From contig NZ_AYMR01000009.1 of the NCBI RefSeq assembly GCF_000633535.1, forward strand, positions 124,001 through 188,000: a stretch of 64,000 nt of DNA, given 5' to 3'. Both the position numbers and the translations under genes were made by a program. Of this stretch, positions 35,570 through 44,084 are shown piece after piece. Source of the stretch: Leifsonia aquatica H1aii (GTDB taxonomy: Bacteria; Actinomycetota; Actinomycetes; Actinomycetales; Microbacteriaceae). Below the pieces are notes generated by a model that saw nothing but the letters and a program-made list of their open reading frames with translations, was not told the origin of the DNA and ran no database searches. Position 1 is the stretch's first letter; each line of letters begins with the position of its first letter.

Positions 35570-36487
35570 TCAGGCTCCGTCGCGCGCGTCCGCCTCGCGG
35601 AACAGCGCCAGCATGTCGCGTGCGAGCTGGTGCGGTGCGGTCTCGCACGGGCTGTGCCCAGTGCGGTAGACGGCCAGACGGGCCCCCAGAGCGTCGGCGT
35701 TCTGCTCGTGCAGATGCGTCGGCCAGAGGTCGTGATCGCCCGTCGCCACGAGGACGGGGATGCCGCTCGTCGCGATGCGGGCGCGGACATCCGGCACCTG
35801 CTTCATCAGGCCGACGATGTCGTCGACGCTCGCGCGCCGGGTGAGATCGAAGCGGGATCGGACGAAAGCGAGCCGGCTGGGCGGCACCTTGTTCTTGTTG
35901 GTGACGATTCCCCAGATCATCAGGCCGGCACCCTGGCGCCCGGTGAGCACCCAGCTGAGCGGGCCGATGATGCGCACGCCGCGGAAGGCCTGGCCCGGCT
36001 CCGGGGGCGTGGTCAGCAGGGTGAGGGAGCGGAACAGCTCCGGCCGCTCGACGAGGGCGAGCTCGGCGACGATGCCCGCGAACGAGTAGCCGAGCACGTG
36101 CGCGGGGCCGCCGTCCCGCAGGAAGGCGACGAAGTCGGTCACGAGCAGGTCGTAGGTGTAGTGGCCGCCCGGAGGCGGTCCGGCGTCCGCCGACTCGTAC
36201 TGCCCGGCGAGGTCGTAGCTCTGCACGTAGTACCCGGCCGCGGCCAGGATGGGCGCGAGCAGGAAGAAGTCCTCCTTCGAGCCGGTCGCACCGGGCACCA
36301 GCACGACGCGCGGGGACGCGGGGTCGCCGACGGAGACGACGGCCAGCTCACCGCTGGGCGCGGCGAATCGCGAGAAGACGGAACCGACCGGTGCGACCGA
36401 CCAGTCGATGTCGGGCAGCGCAGCATCCAGCCGCGCCGCCTCGCCGCCGTCTCCGGCAACGCCGGGCCGCCGCTCTCCGATGGACAT
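35570..36487 (-). CDS. Alpha/beta-fold hydrolase
   Basis: 305 aa. The oxyanion region VVLVPGATGSKEDF, nucleophile elbow GYSFAG (Ser), acid Asp in VATGDHDLWPTH and the final His in RTGHSPCE make a complete triad. There is no signal peptide, though segments around GPLSWVLTGRQGAGLMIWGI are hydrophobic and may form a lid. Substrate unknown. It is downstream of the FAH-family gene on the same strand, 56 bp apart. Confidence 0.88.
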   Translation of the reverse strand: MSIGERRPGVAGDGGEAARLDAALPDIDWSVAPVGSVFSRFAAPSGELAVVSVGDPASPRVVLVPGATGSKEDFFLLAPILAAAGYYVQSYDLAGQYESADAGPPPGGHYTYDLLVTDFVAFLRDGGPAHVLGYSFAGIVAELALVERPELFRSLTLLTTPPEPGQAFRGVRIIGPLSWVLTGRQGAGLMIWGIVTNKNKVPPSRLAFVRSRFDLTRRASVDDIVGLMKQVPDVRARIATSGIPVLVATGDHDLWPTHLHEQNADALGARLAVYRTGHSPCETAPHQLARDMLALFREADARDGA

Positions 36488-36543
36488 GCCCTCACGCTAG
36501 CCGACGCCGTGCCGGATTGCAGGCGATGCACGAAGGCGAGGCG

Positions 36544-37419
36544 TCAGGTGACCCGGCAGTAGGTCGTCAGGTAGCCGATCCCCCCGATGGAGACGGTGAC
36601 GGTGGACTTGTCGCGGAGGAAGACCGGGGGAGTGCGCGAGTAGCCGGCCCCGCCGGGGCTGCCCGTCGAGATGAGGGTGCCGGGCTGGATGGTCGCCGAG
36701 TGGGAGAGGAACTCGATGATCTGGGCGACCGAGCGCACCATGTCGGCCGTCGAGGCGTCCTGCAGGATGGTGCCGTCGACATTGGTGGTCAGCCAGAGGT
36801 CCTGCGGATCCGCGATCTCGTCGGCGGTGACGACGACGGGCCCGTTGGGGGTGAAGCCGTCGAAGGACTTGCAGCGGGACCACTGCGCCTCGGAGAACTG
36901 CAGGTCGCGGGCGGTGATGTCGTTGACGACGGTGTAACCGAAGACGTAGTCGAGCGCGTCGCGGGCCGACACGTTGCGGGCGGGTCGCCCGATGATGACA
37001 CCGAGCTCGGCCTCGTAGTCCACCTGCGTGGTGAGGTCCTCCGGCCAGGACGTGGTGCCGCCGTGCCCCGCCAGCGAGTTCGGCCAGAGCGAGAACACGG
37101 TGGCCGCCTTCTCGCTGCGCAGCTTCAGCTCCGAGGCGTGCGCGGCGTAGTTGGCGCCGATCGCGATGACCTGCGGGGGGCGCAGCACGGCGGAGGCGTG
37201 CCGCAGCTCGGCGACCGGCGTGAGCGGACGCCCGGTGGCGACCGCCTCGTCGACGACGGCGCGCACGCCTGCCATCGCCTCCTCGCCCTTCTCGATCAGA
37301 TCCTGGAGGTCACGCGGGGCGTCCGGCATGACCTCGTCGAGGAAGAGTGCGCTCTCGGCCACGATGGCGGCCAGTCGCGGCGTCGCATCGGGGGCGGAGC
37401 TGAGGTGCGAGAATCTCAC
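36544..37419 (-). CDS. Fumarylacetoacetate hydrolase (FAH) family protein
   Basis: 291 aa. The C-terminal FAH domain shows IAIGANYAAHASE, VDYEAELGVIIG (metal-binding Glu residues), GYTVVNDITARDLQ, KSFDGFTPNGPVVV and STGSPGGAG. Members are metal-dependent hydratases or hydrolases of 2-keto acids in aromatic degradation, or oxaloacetate decarboxylases. No other aromatic-pathway gene is next to it. GTG 37419 is used; TTG 37428 is in frame just upstream. Confidence 0.88.
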   Translation of the reverse strand: MRFSHLSSAPDATPRLAAIVAESALFLDEVMPDAPRDLQDLIEKGEEAMAGVRAVVDEAVATGRPLTPVAELRHASAVLRPPQVIAIGANYAAHASELKLRSEKAATVFSLWPNSLAGHGGTTSWPEDLTTQVDYEAELGVIIGRPARNVSARDALDYVFGYTVVNDITARDLQFSEAQWSRCKSFDGFTPNGPVVVTADEIADPQDLWLTTNVDGTILQDASTADMVRSVAQIIEFLSHSATIQPGTLISTGSPGGAGYSRTPPVFLRDKSTVTVSIGGIGYLTTYCRVT

Positions 37420-37525
37420 ACTCTCCAACCTAACGGGGTGGAGGGGGGAGCGGTACTCGACAGGCAGGCGGTCGGCACGCCGTCGGGTCGACGCCGTGTC
37501 GAATCGTGGCACGCCGTCCGGCGGC

Positions 37526-38290
37526 TCATGCGACGGCGCCGGGGGCGTCCTCCGCGTGTTCCGCCCGCCAGCGGCGCCGGGCGGCCCGGCGGCGCCACGG
37601 AGACTCCTCAGGCAGATGCATCCAGAGCGTCCCGAACGCCCACGAGAGCCGGCGGCCGAAGCCGTGCCACGTGGAGAACGGCCGGGCCGAGATGCCGACC
37701 GTGAGCCGTTCGTCGTAGCGCACGACCACCCCGGGGTCCAGATGGAAGGCGAGGTCGAGGTCGTCATGGACCTCTCGCACGTCGCGGTGCACGGTCTCCC
37801 GCGCGCCCGCCCAGACCTCGCGGCGCATGGCGAAGTTGGAGCCGAAGATCGGCGGATGGCCGAGCCAGACCTCCATCGACCAGAAGTAGCCGCCGATGTA
37901 GAGGACCTGCCCGATGCCGGCCACGAAGGGGTTGCCGTCGTAGAACACGCCGGGCCCGGTGAGCACGCCGATCTCGGGGGAGTCGACGAACTCCGCCTCG
38001 ATGTGCAGCAGCCAGTCGACGGGCGGCCGCGAGTCGGCGTCGATGCGGGCGATGATGTCGCCGGCGGCCGCATCGTATCCGGTGGCCGCCGCGGGGAAGA
38101 TGCCCCGCAGAGGCTGTTCGAGCACCCGTGCACCGGCCGCCCGGGCGACCGCTGCCGTGTCGTCGGTGCTGCCGTTGTCCACGACGATGATCTCGTCGGC
38201 GGGTCGGAGCTGAGCGGCCAGATCGGCGAGGCTGCGGCGCAGCATCCCCGCGTCGTCCAGCGCGGGGATGACGACGGTGATCGAGGGCAC
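37526..38290 (-). CDS. Family 2 glycosyltransferase
   Basis: 254 aa GT-A fold enzyme. ITVVIPALDDAG opens the nucleotide-binding domain, DEIIVVDNGSTDDT follows, and IARIDADSRPP carries the DxD metal site. VHDDLDLAFHLDPG matches the late ED/acid motif. There is no clear membrane helix except GIGQVLYIGGYFW. I prefer GTG 38290 (GAGG 6 nt upstream) to GTG 38311. It transfers a sugar from an NDP donor to an unknown acceptor, perhaps a lipid or cell-wall glycan. Confidence 0.85.
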   Translation of the reverse strand: MPSITVVIPALDDAGMLRRSLADLAAQLRPADEIIVVDNGSTDDTAAVARAAGARVLEQPLRGIFPAAATGYDAAAGDIIARIDADSRPPVDWLLHIEAEFVDSPEIGVLTGPGVFYDGNPFVAGIGQVLYIGGYFWSMEVWLGHPPIFGSNFAMRREVWAGARETVHRDVREVHDDLDLAFHLDPGVVVRYDERLTVGISARPFSTWHGFGRRLSWAFGTLWMHLPEESPWRRRAARRRWRAEHAEDAPGAVA

Positions 38291-38338
38291 TTCAGGCCTC
38301 ACCCCTCCCACCTGCGCACGACCGGTTATGGTGCGATC

Positions 38339-39859
38339 CTACGCCCGCCAGAGGTGCATCCCGGCGTAGCTGCGCCACGGGGCCCAGCGCGCCCCCGCTG
38401 CGGCGAGGGCGCGGGCATCGCCCGGGAGGCCGAGGCGCGCCGCGCCCTGGCGCAGGGCCAGATCGCCGGTGAGCAGGATGTCGGGGCTGCCGAGCACGCG
38501 CAGGGCGATGTAGCCGGCCGTCCACGGTCCGATGCCCGGCAGGGCGAGGAGGCGGCCCTCCAGATCGTCCCGGGATTCTCCGACGTCGACCTGGAGGGAG
38601 CCGTCGGCGAGCGCGCGGGCGACGCCCACGATGGCGTCCACCCGTCTGGCCGGCCCGCGGAGGACGTCGCGGCCGTGCTCGGCGATCGCCGCCGAGGTCG
38701 GGAAGAGTCGAGTGAAGCCGTCGAGCTCGATCGGCTCCCCGAGGGCGTCGGTCAGCCGGCTGAGGGCGGTCCGCGCCGCGGGCACGGAGATCTGCTGCCC
38801 GATGAGGGCGCGGAAGACGATCTCCTCGGCGTCGACGGCGCCGGGCACACGTAGTCCGGGGGAGGTGCGGACGCTCGGTGCGAGCACGGGATCGGCGGAG
38901 AGCGCGGCGTCGATCGCGGCGGCGTCCGCGTCCAGGTCGAGCAGGCGGCGGACCCGGGCGACCAGGGGCGCCAGGTCGGCGACGTCCGTGAGAGTGGTGT
39001 CGCACTCGACGGCGGGCGCGTCGGACGTCCCCGTCAGGCTCAGGCGCACCGTGGCGGGACCGTGCGGCAGGCGCAGGGCGCGGGCGTAGGAGGTGTCGCC
39101 TCCCGTCTCCATGCCGGTCACCGCCCGAGCGGAGAGGAACGACAGCAGCGACCTCCCGTCGAACGGCGCCCGGGCGGGCAGTCGCAGGCTCAACGTCGCC
39201 CCACCCGCCGCGGACCCGGCGGTCGCGGGCGGAGCGGCGGACTGCGCGGCGGCGGCCGGACGCCGCGCCGCGGCGCGGATCCCGCCCGGCGTCGTGCGGT
39301 AGACCTCGGCGATGGTCTCGTTGAACTGGCGGATCGAGGTGAAGCCGGCGGCGAAGGCCACGTCGGTGATCGGCAGGTCGGTCCCGGTCAGCAGCAGTCG
39401 GGCGGTCTGGGCCCGGTGGGCGCGGGCCAGGGCGAGCGGGCCCGCCCCCAGCTCGGCGGTCAGCACGCGGCCCAGATGCCGCGGCGTGTAGCCGAGGCGG
39501 TGTGCCAGGCCGGGGACGCCCTCGCGCTCGACCGTCCCGTCGGAGATCAGACGCATCGCGCGGGCGGCCAGGTCGTCGCGCACGTTCCACTCCGGGGAGC
39601 CGGGGACCGCGTCGGGCAGGCAGCGCTTGCACGCGCGCAGGCCGGCCTCGTGCGCCGCCGCCGCCGTGAGGTAGAAGGTGACGTTGCCGGGCTTCGGGCT
39701 GACGGCCGGGCAGCTGGGGCGGCAGTAGATCCCGGTGGAGTGGACGCCGGTGATGAACTGGCCGTCGAAGCGGGAGTCGCGGGCGTTCATCGCTCGATAG
39801 CGCTCGGCGAAGACCGGGTCGCTCAGCGGGTCGACGGCGGGTTCGGTGGTGCGTGCCAT
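38339..39859 (-). CDS. Ada-AlkA fusion: methylphosphotriester sensor plus 3-methyladenine glycosylase
   Basis: 506 aa, three parts. Residues 1-85 are the Ada zinc domain: Cys46, Cys50, Cys77 and Cys80 have exactly the spacing of E. coli Ada Cys38/42/69/72, so Cys46 should accept methyl groups. About 95-195 is an AraC HTH pair ([20 protein letters not shown]). About 225-506 is Alk[14 protein letters not shown], the HhH run [17 protein letters not shown], and the catalytic Asp in LTGDLALRQ. No O6-methylguanine transferase domain. It both senses and repairs alkylation damage, as in mycobacterial relatives. Confidence 0.93.
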   Translation of the reverse strand: MARTTEPAVDPLSDPVFAERYRAMNARDSRFDGQFITGVHSTGIYCRPSCPAVSPKPGNVTFYLTAAAAHEAGLRACKRCLPDAVPGSPEWNVRDDLAARAMRLISDGTVEREGVPGLAHRLGYTPRHLGRVLTAELGAGPLALARAHRAQTARLLLTGTDLPITDVAFAAGFTSIRQFNETIAEVYRTTPGGIRAAARRPAAAAQSAAPPATAGSAAGGATLSLRLPARAPFDGRSLLSFLSARAVTGMETGGDTSYARALRLPHGPATVRLSLTGTSDAPAVECDTTLTDVADLAPLVARVRRLLDLDADAAAIDAALSADPVLAPSVRTSPGLRVPGAVDAEEIVFRALIGQQISVPAARTALSRLTDALGEPIELDGFTRLFPTSAAIAEHGRDVLRGPARRVDAIVGVARALADGSLQVDVGESRDDLEGRLLALPGIGPWTAGYIALRVLGSPDILLTGDLALRQGAARLGLPGDARALAAAGARWAPWRSYAGMHLWRA

Positions 39860-39950
39860 GCGTCCAGCCTGTCACGCCCCACTGACATCGAATAGCGGAA
39901 ATCGGACATTACCGGAGGGGAGGGCGGCTCGCCGTCGCTAGCCTGATCGA

Positions 39951-41342
39951 ATGGACGTACTCGACTGGCTGACCGCGGCCCTCGGCGACGAGGCGATCGC
40001 GGCGGGCGTGCTGACCACCGACCCCGCACTGCTCGACGCCGTGCGCACCGATCGCTCCGGCTGGGTCGCCGAGGGCGCCCCGCTGGCGCTGGTGAACGCC
40101 ACCCGCGTCGAGCACGTTCAGGCCGCGCTGCGTGCCGCGAGCGAGTTCCGGGTTCCTGTCGTCCCGCGCGGAGCCGGGACGGGACTCGCCGGAGGCGCCA
40201 ACGGGACGGCGGGCGCGATCGTGCTGTCCGTGGCCGGGATGAACAGGATCGTGGAGATCTCGGCCGAGGACCAGCTGGCCGTGGTGGAGCCCGGCGTCGT
40301 CAACGCCGATCTCAACGACGCGCTGGAGCCGTTCGGGCTGTTCTTCGCCCCCGACCCGGCGAGCCGGGCGATCTCGACGATCGGCGGCAACATCGCGACC
40401 AACGCGGGCGGCCTGCTCTGCGCGAAGTACGGCGTCACCCGGGAGGCCGTGCTCGGTCTCGATGTCGTCCTCGCGGACGGGCGGTCGATCCGAACGGGGC
40501 ACCGCACGGTGAAGGGTGTGACCGGTTACGACCTCACAGCGTTGTTCGTCGGCTCGGAGGGGACCCTCGGCGTCATCGTCGGGGCGACGGTGCGGTTGCT
40601 CCCGCTCCCGGTGGGGGAGCCGACGACACTCGCCGCGATCTTCCCCGACGTCCGCACGGCGGCGGCCGCTGCCGCCGCCGTCACCGCCGCCCGGCTGCGT
40701 CCGTCCGTCCTGGAGCTGATCGACGGCCCGGCCCTCGAACGGATCTCGGCCTACCTCGGCGAGCAGACGATCGCCGATGCGTTCGGAACGGCGGGCGGCG
40801 GCAGCTTCCTGCTGGTGCAGTTCGACGGCCCCTCGGCCGCGGCCGATGCGACCACAGCGGCGACGCTGATCGCCGAGGGTGGCGGCGCCGTCCGCGTCGC
40901 CGCCGACGTCGCGGACGGGGAGCGGCTGCTCGCCATCCGCCGGGCCTTCCATCCCGCCCTGGCCGCCGGCGGCGAGGTGCTGATCGAGGACGTCGCCGTG
41001 CCCCGCTCGCGCATGCCGGAGATGTTCGCCGCGATCGAGACCATCTCGCAGCGCCATGGCATCCCGATCCCGACCGTCGCCCACGCCGGCGACGGCAACC
41101 TCCACCCCAACTTCGTCTACGAGGGCGACGAGGTGCCGCCGGCCGTGTGGGAGGCGGCGGGAGAGCTGTTCCGCACCGCCGTCGAGCTGGGCGGCACCCT
41201 GACCGGGGAGCACGGCGTCGGGGTGCTCAAGCGTCGCTGGCTCGCCGACGAGCTCGGACCGGACTCCTACGAGCTGCAGGTGAAGCTGAAGTCGGTCTTC
41301 GACCCGCTGGGCATCCTCAACCCGGGCAAGGTCTTCGGCTAG
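39951..41342 (+). CDS. FAD-linked oxidase, GlcD / D-lactate dehydrogenase-like
   Basis: 463 aa of the PCMH/VAO family. The FAD-binding part has VPVVPRGAGTGLAGGA, STIGGNIATNAGGLLCAKYG and FVGSEGTLGVI; the C-terminal cap ends with VAHAGDGNLHPNF, the metal- or substrate-binding His, LTGEHGVGVLK and NPGKVFG. It should oxidise glycolate, D-lactate or another 2-hydroxy acid. ATG 39951 is divergent from ada-alkA with a 91-bp gap; it converges with the esterase gene with only 7 bp between stops. Confidence 0.92.
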   Translation: MDVLDWLTAALGDEAIAAGVLTTDPALLDAVRTDRSGWVAEGAPLALVNATRVEHVQAALRAASEFRVPVVPRGAGTGLAGGANGTAGAIVLSVAGMNRIVEISAEDQLAVVEPGVVNADLNDALEPFGLFFAPDPASRAISTIGGNIATNAGGLLCAKYGVTREAVLGLDVVLADGRSIRTGHRTVKGVTGYDLTALFVGSEGTLGVIVGATVRLLPLPVGEPTTLAAIFPDVRTAAAAAAAVTAARLRPSVLELIDGPALERISAYLGEQTIADAFGTAGGGSFLLVQFDGPSAAADATTAATLIAEGGGAVRVAADVADGERLLAIRRAFHPALAAGGEVLIEDVAVPRSRMPEMFAAIETISQRHGIPIPTVAHAGDGNLHPNFVYEGDEVPPAVWEAAGELFRTAVELGGTLTGEHGVGVLKRRWLADELGPDSYELQVKLKSVFDPLGILNPGKVFG

Positions 41343-41349
41343 CGGGTTC

Positions 41350-42819
41350 TCACAGGAGCGAGGCGGCGTCCGCGTACGCGTCGGTCTCGGCGCGCGACGG
41401 CGTATCGAAGACGAACGCCGTCCGCTCGTCCGCGGTGAACGCGCCCCAGCCGGGCGCGCCGTTGCGGATGAAGGCGACGGCGGCGCCGTGCACGTCGTCG
41501 GCCAGAGCCTGCGGCGGGGTGTCGCCGGCCAGGGCGTCCACCCGCTCGCGGGCCAGCCCGTCGAACCAGAATGGCACGTCGAGGCAGTGGGTCGCGCTGC
41601 CCGAGACACCGGACGGCCAGGCGAACCGATAGAGCCAGGTGGGGGCGCCCGCCTGGGCGCGGGCCAGGGAGATCGCCAGGGCCGGAGCGCGGAACAGGGT
41701 GTCGGTGATGAACTGCCCGATCAGGTCGGCCGTGCCCGACCCGGGATGCGCCTCCCCGTAGGCCGCGACGGTGCCGGCCGGGACGCCGAACGACGCGAGG
41801 ATGCCGGCGGCGGGGATGGCCGCCAGCTGTTCGCGGAACGGGGTCAGTGCGGCCGTGAACTCCTGGTCCGTCGCGCCGAGGAGGAGGGGCTTCCCGGCGC
41901 CGTCCCCTCGGCGGAGGGCGTCGAGGACCGGAACGGGAAGCAGGTCCCCGTCGACGACCGGGCTCCAGGTGAGACCTCCCGACACGAGCCGGCCGATGCC
42001 GGCCAGCGGGTCCTCGGTCGCGCCCTCCGGTGCGGTGGCCCGCGCCTGCAGCTCCAGCACGGTCTGCTCGTCCACCTCGGCCAGCGCGGCGCGCGTCGGT
42101 GGGACCCCGGCGAGCGCGGCGACCCGGCGGCCGAGCCTCTCCGCGTCGGCGAGGGCGACGCCGCCGGCCGCCCCGGAGATGCTGATCGCGCGCTGGAACA
42201 GCTGAGCCGCGCGCGGCACGGCGAGCAGGGTGAGCACGGCTCCGCCGCCGGCGGACTGACCGGCGATCGTCACGTCGCCGGGGTCGCCGCCGAACCGCGC
42301 GATGTTGTCGCGCACCCATTCCAGCGCCAGCAGCCAGTCGAGGACGGCACGGTTGACGGGGGCGTCCTCGATCCAGCCGAAGCCGTCGAAGTCGAGGCGG
42401 TACGAGACGGAGACGGTGACGACGCCGTCGCGGTTGAACGCGGCGCCGTCGTACCACGGGCTCGCGGGCGAGCCGGCGACGAAGCCGCCGCCGTGGATGT
42501 AGACGAGCACAGGGAGCCGCGCGTCGGTGTCGCCCGGTGCGGGCGTGAACACGTTGACGTTGAGCGTGGACTCCCCGGGGATGCTGGGCTCCGGGATCGC
42601 CGTCACCTCCGCCAGGGCGACGCGCTGCGGCGTCGCGCCGTACGCGGTCGCCTCGCGCACACCCTCCCACACCCGATGCGGCACCGGCGCCGCGAAGCGC
42701 AGCTCGCCGACGGGAGGCTCGGCGAAGGGGATGCCGAGGAAGGCGGCGGATCCGCCGCGCCAGAGGCCGGCGACACGGCCGGCGGTGGTCTCGACGACGG
42801 GAGGGGGGACGTTCGACAC
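41350..42819 (-). CDS. Type B carboxylesterase
   Basis: 489 aa alpha/beta hydrolase of the carboxylesterase/PnbA family. Visible are FLGIPFAEPPVG, LPVLVYIHGGGFVAGS (oxyanion hole), the nucleophile in IAGQSAGGGAV, and the late His region HCLDVPFWFDGL. There is no signal peptide, so probably cytoplasmic. GTG 42819 has AAGGAG 8 nt upstream. It hydrolyses simple esters; physiological role unknown. Confidence 0.9.
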   Translation of the reverse strand: MSNVPPPVVETTAGRVAGLWRGGSAAFLGIPFAEPPVGELRFAAPVPHRVWEGVREATAYGATPQRVALAEVTAIPEPSIPGESTLNVNVFTPAPGDTDARLPVLVYIHGGGFVAGSPASPWYDGAAFNRDGVVTVSVSYRLDFDGFGWIEDAPVNRAVLDWLLALEWVRDNIARFGGDPGDVTIAGQSAGGGAVLTLLAVPRAAQLFQRAISISGAAGGVALADAERLGRRVAALAGVPPTRAALAEVDEQTVLELQARATAPEGATEDPLAGIGRLVSGGLTWSPVVDGDLLPVPVLDALRRGDGAGKPLLLGATDQEFTAALTPFREQLAAIPAAGILASFGVPAGTVAAYGEAHPGSGTADLIGQFITDTLFRAPALAISLARAQAGAPTWLYRFAWPSGVSGSATHCLDVPFWFDGLARERVDALAGDTPPQALADDVHGAAVAFIRNGAPGWGAFTADERTAFVFDTPSRAETDAYADAASLL

Positions 42820-43102
42820 AGGCGGGCTCCTTCGATCGCTTCGGGGTCGTGGTCAGCTTGCCACAGAAAACCGAGCAATGGTGGGGAATGCGTGATCGGA
42901 AGGATCGGACGGTGCGAACGGGCCGTTAACAGACTCGACGCCCGGTGGTGCGGCGATGCCTGCAACGCTCCCGGGACGTCGAGTTATACGACTAGGGTGC
43001 TCCTCCTCGGGCGGATCCGCAAGACCTTCCTCGATCCCGGCGGGCTGCGCGCAGAGCGAAACGGCTTTGACGCGCCGCCGCGGGACGGGTTGGATGGTGC
43101 AC

Positions 43103-43477
43103 ATGGCAGAGAACACCAACCAGAAGCCCGACGTCGACGCGCCCGAGGGCCCGGCTCCTGCGACGCTCGAGATCGTCGACATCGTCGAGGGCACCGGCGC
43201 CGAGGCCACCCCCGGCGCCAAGGTCGACGTGCACTACCTCGGCGTCGAGTACGAGACCGGCGAGGAGTTCGACTCCTCGTGGAGCCGCGGCCAGTCGATC
43301 AACTTCCCGCTCAACAACCTCATCAAGGGCTGGCAGGAGGGCATCCCGGGCATGAAGGTCGGCGGTCGCCGCAAGCTCACCGTGCCGCCGGCGCTCGCCT
43401 ACGGCCCGGCCGGCGGCGGTCACCCGCTCTCGGGCAAGACCCTCATCTTCGTCATCGACCTCCTCGGCGTCAGCTGA
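43103..43477 (+). CDS. FKBP-type peptidyl-prolyl isomerase
   Basis: 124 aa, one complete FKBP domain: VDVHYLGVEYETGEEFDSSW, LIKGWQEGIPGMKVGGRRKL in successive pieces, and PPALAYGPAG with LIFVIDLLGV at the end. Aromatic pocket residues are kept, so it should be active on prolyl bonds in the cytoplasm. ATG 43103 is used, ATG 43094 also possible. The 283-bp region upstream has no gene; GAGTTATAC before GACTAGGG around 42975-43000 may be a promoter. A strong terminator follows. Confidence 0.9.
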   Translation: MAENTNQKPDVDAPEGPAPATLEIVDIVEGTGAEATPGAKVDVHYLGVEYETGEEFDSSWSRGQSINFPLNNLIKGWQEGIPGMKVGGRRKLTVPPALAYGPAGGGHPLSGKTLIFVIDLLGVS

Positions 43478-43492
43478 GCCGACCCGCACGGC

Positions 43493-43532
43493 ACGAAGCG
43501 CTCCCTCGGCACGGCCGCAGGGAGCGCTTCGT
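43493..43532 (+). terminator. Terminator after the FKBP gene
   Basis: Perfect 14-bp stem ACGAAGCGCTCCCT (43493-43506) with AGGGAGCGCTTCGT (43519-43532), 12-nt loop, followed by CGTTCG rather than a T run. It also faces the convergent AhpD-like gene. Confidence 0.75.
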
Positions 43533-43562
43533 CGTTCGGTGCCCGTCGTCCGTCGGGGCGCG

Positions 43563-44003
43563 TCAGAGTGCCGGCGGGTGCATGTGGGTCGGGACGGCGA
43601 TCCGGTTCCAGATGTTGATCGTCCCGATCGCCAGGATGAGATTCGCGAGGCCTTCCTCGCCGAACTCGGCCAGTGCCTGGTCGTAGAGCGCGTCGGGCAC
43701 GCCGCCGTCATGGATCAGGGTCACGGCCTCGGTCAGCTCGAGCGCGGTCCGCTCCCGGGCGGTGAACCACGTCGACTCGCGCCACGCGGAGACGGCGAAC
43801 ACTTTGCGGAGGGGGTAGCCCCCGCCCTCCAGGTCGACGGAGTGCATGTCCACGCAGAAGGTGCAGCCGTTCAGCTGTGAGGCGCGCAGCTTGATGAGGT
43901 CGCCGAGGGGCGCCTCCACGTGCTCTCCGACGTAGCGGTCGAGCGCCACGACGGCGCGGTAGCCCTCGCGGGCGAGTGAGGAGATCTGGATCCGTTCTGT
44001 CAT
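43563..44003 (-). CDS. AhpD-like carboxymuconolactone decarboxylase family protein
   Basis: 146 aa. The redox motif Cys47-x-x-Cys50 with His54 (NGCTFCVDMH) is the AhpD core; AVSAWRESTWFTARERTALEL and IGTINIWNRIAVP are the usual flanks. It probably acts as an alkylhydroperoxidase or thiol-reducing partner. It is divergent from a MocR-type regulator, 82 bp away, which probably controls it. Confidence 0.88.
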   Translation of the reverse strand: MTERIQISSLAREGYRAVVALDRYVGEHVEAPLGDLIKLRASQLNGCTFCVDMHSVDLEGGGYPLRKVFAVSAWRESTWFTARERTALELTEAVTLIHDGGVPDALYDQALAEFGEEGLANLILAIGTINIWNRIAVPTHMHPPAL

Positions 44004-44024
44004 GGTCCCCACGGTAGGAGCATC

Positions 44025-44047
44025 ATTGGATCGGTGTAAGTTCCAAT
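44025..44047. promoter_or_regulatory. Inverted repeat in the AhpD-like / MocR gap
   Basis: ATTGGA (44025-44030) and TCCAAT (44042-44047) with an 11-nt spacer. It lies between the divergent genes and may be a regulator site; short arms make this tentative. Confidence 0.35.
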
Positions 44048-44084
44048 TCCGACGATTGCGAACAGACCGATTCCGGGAGGTGCC

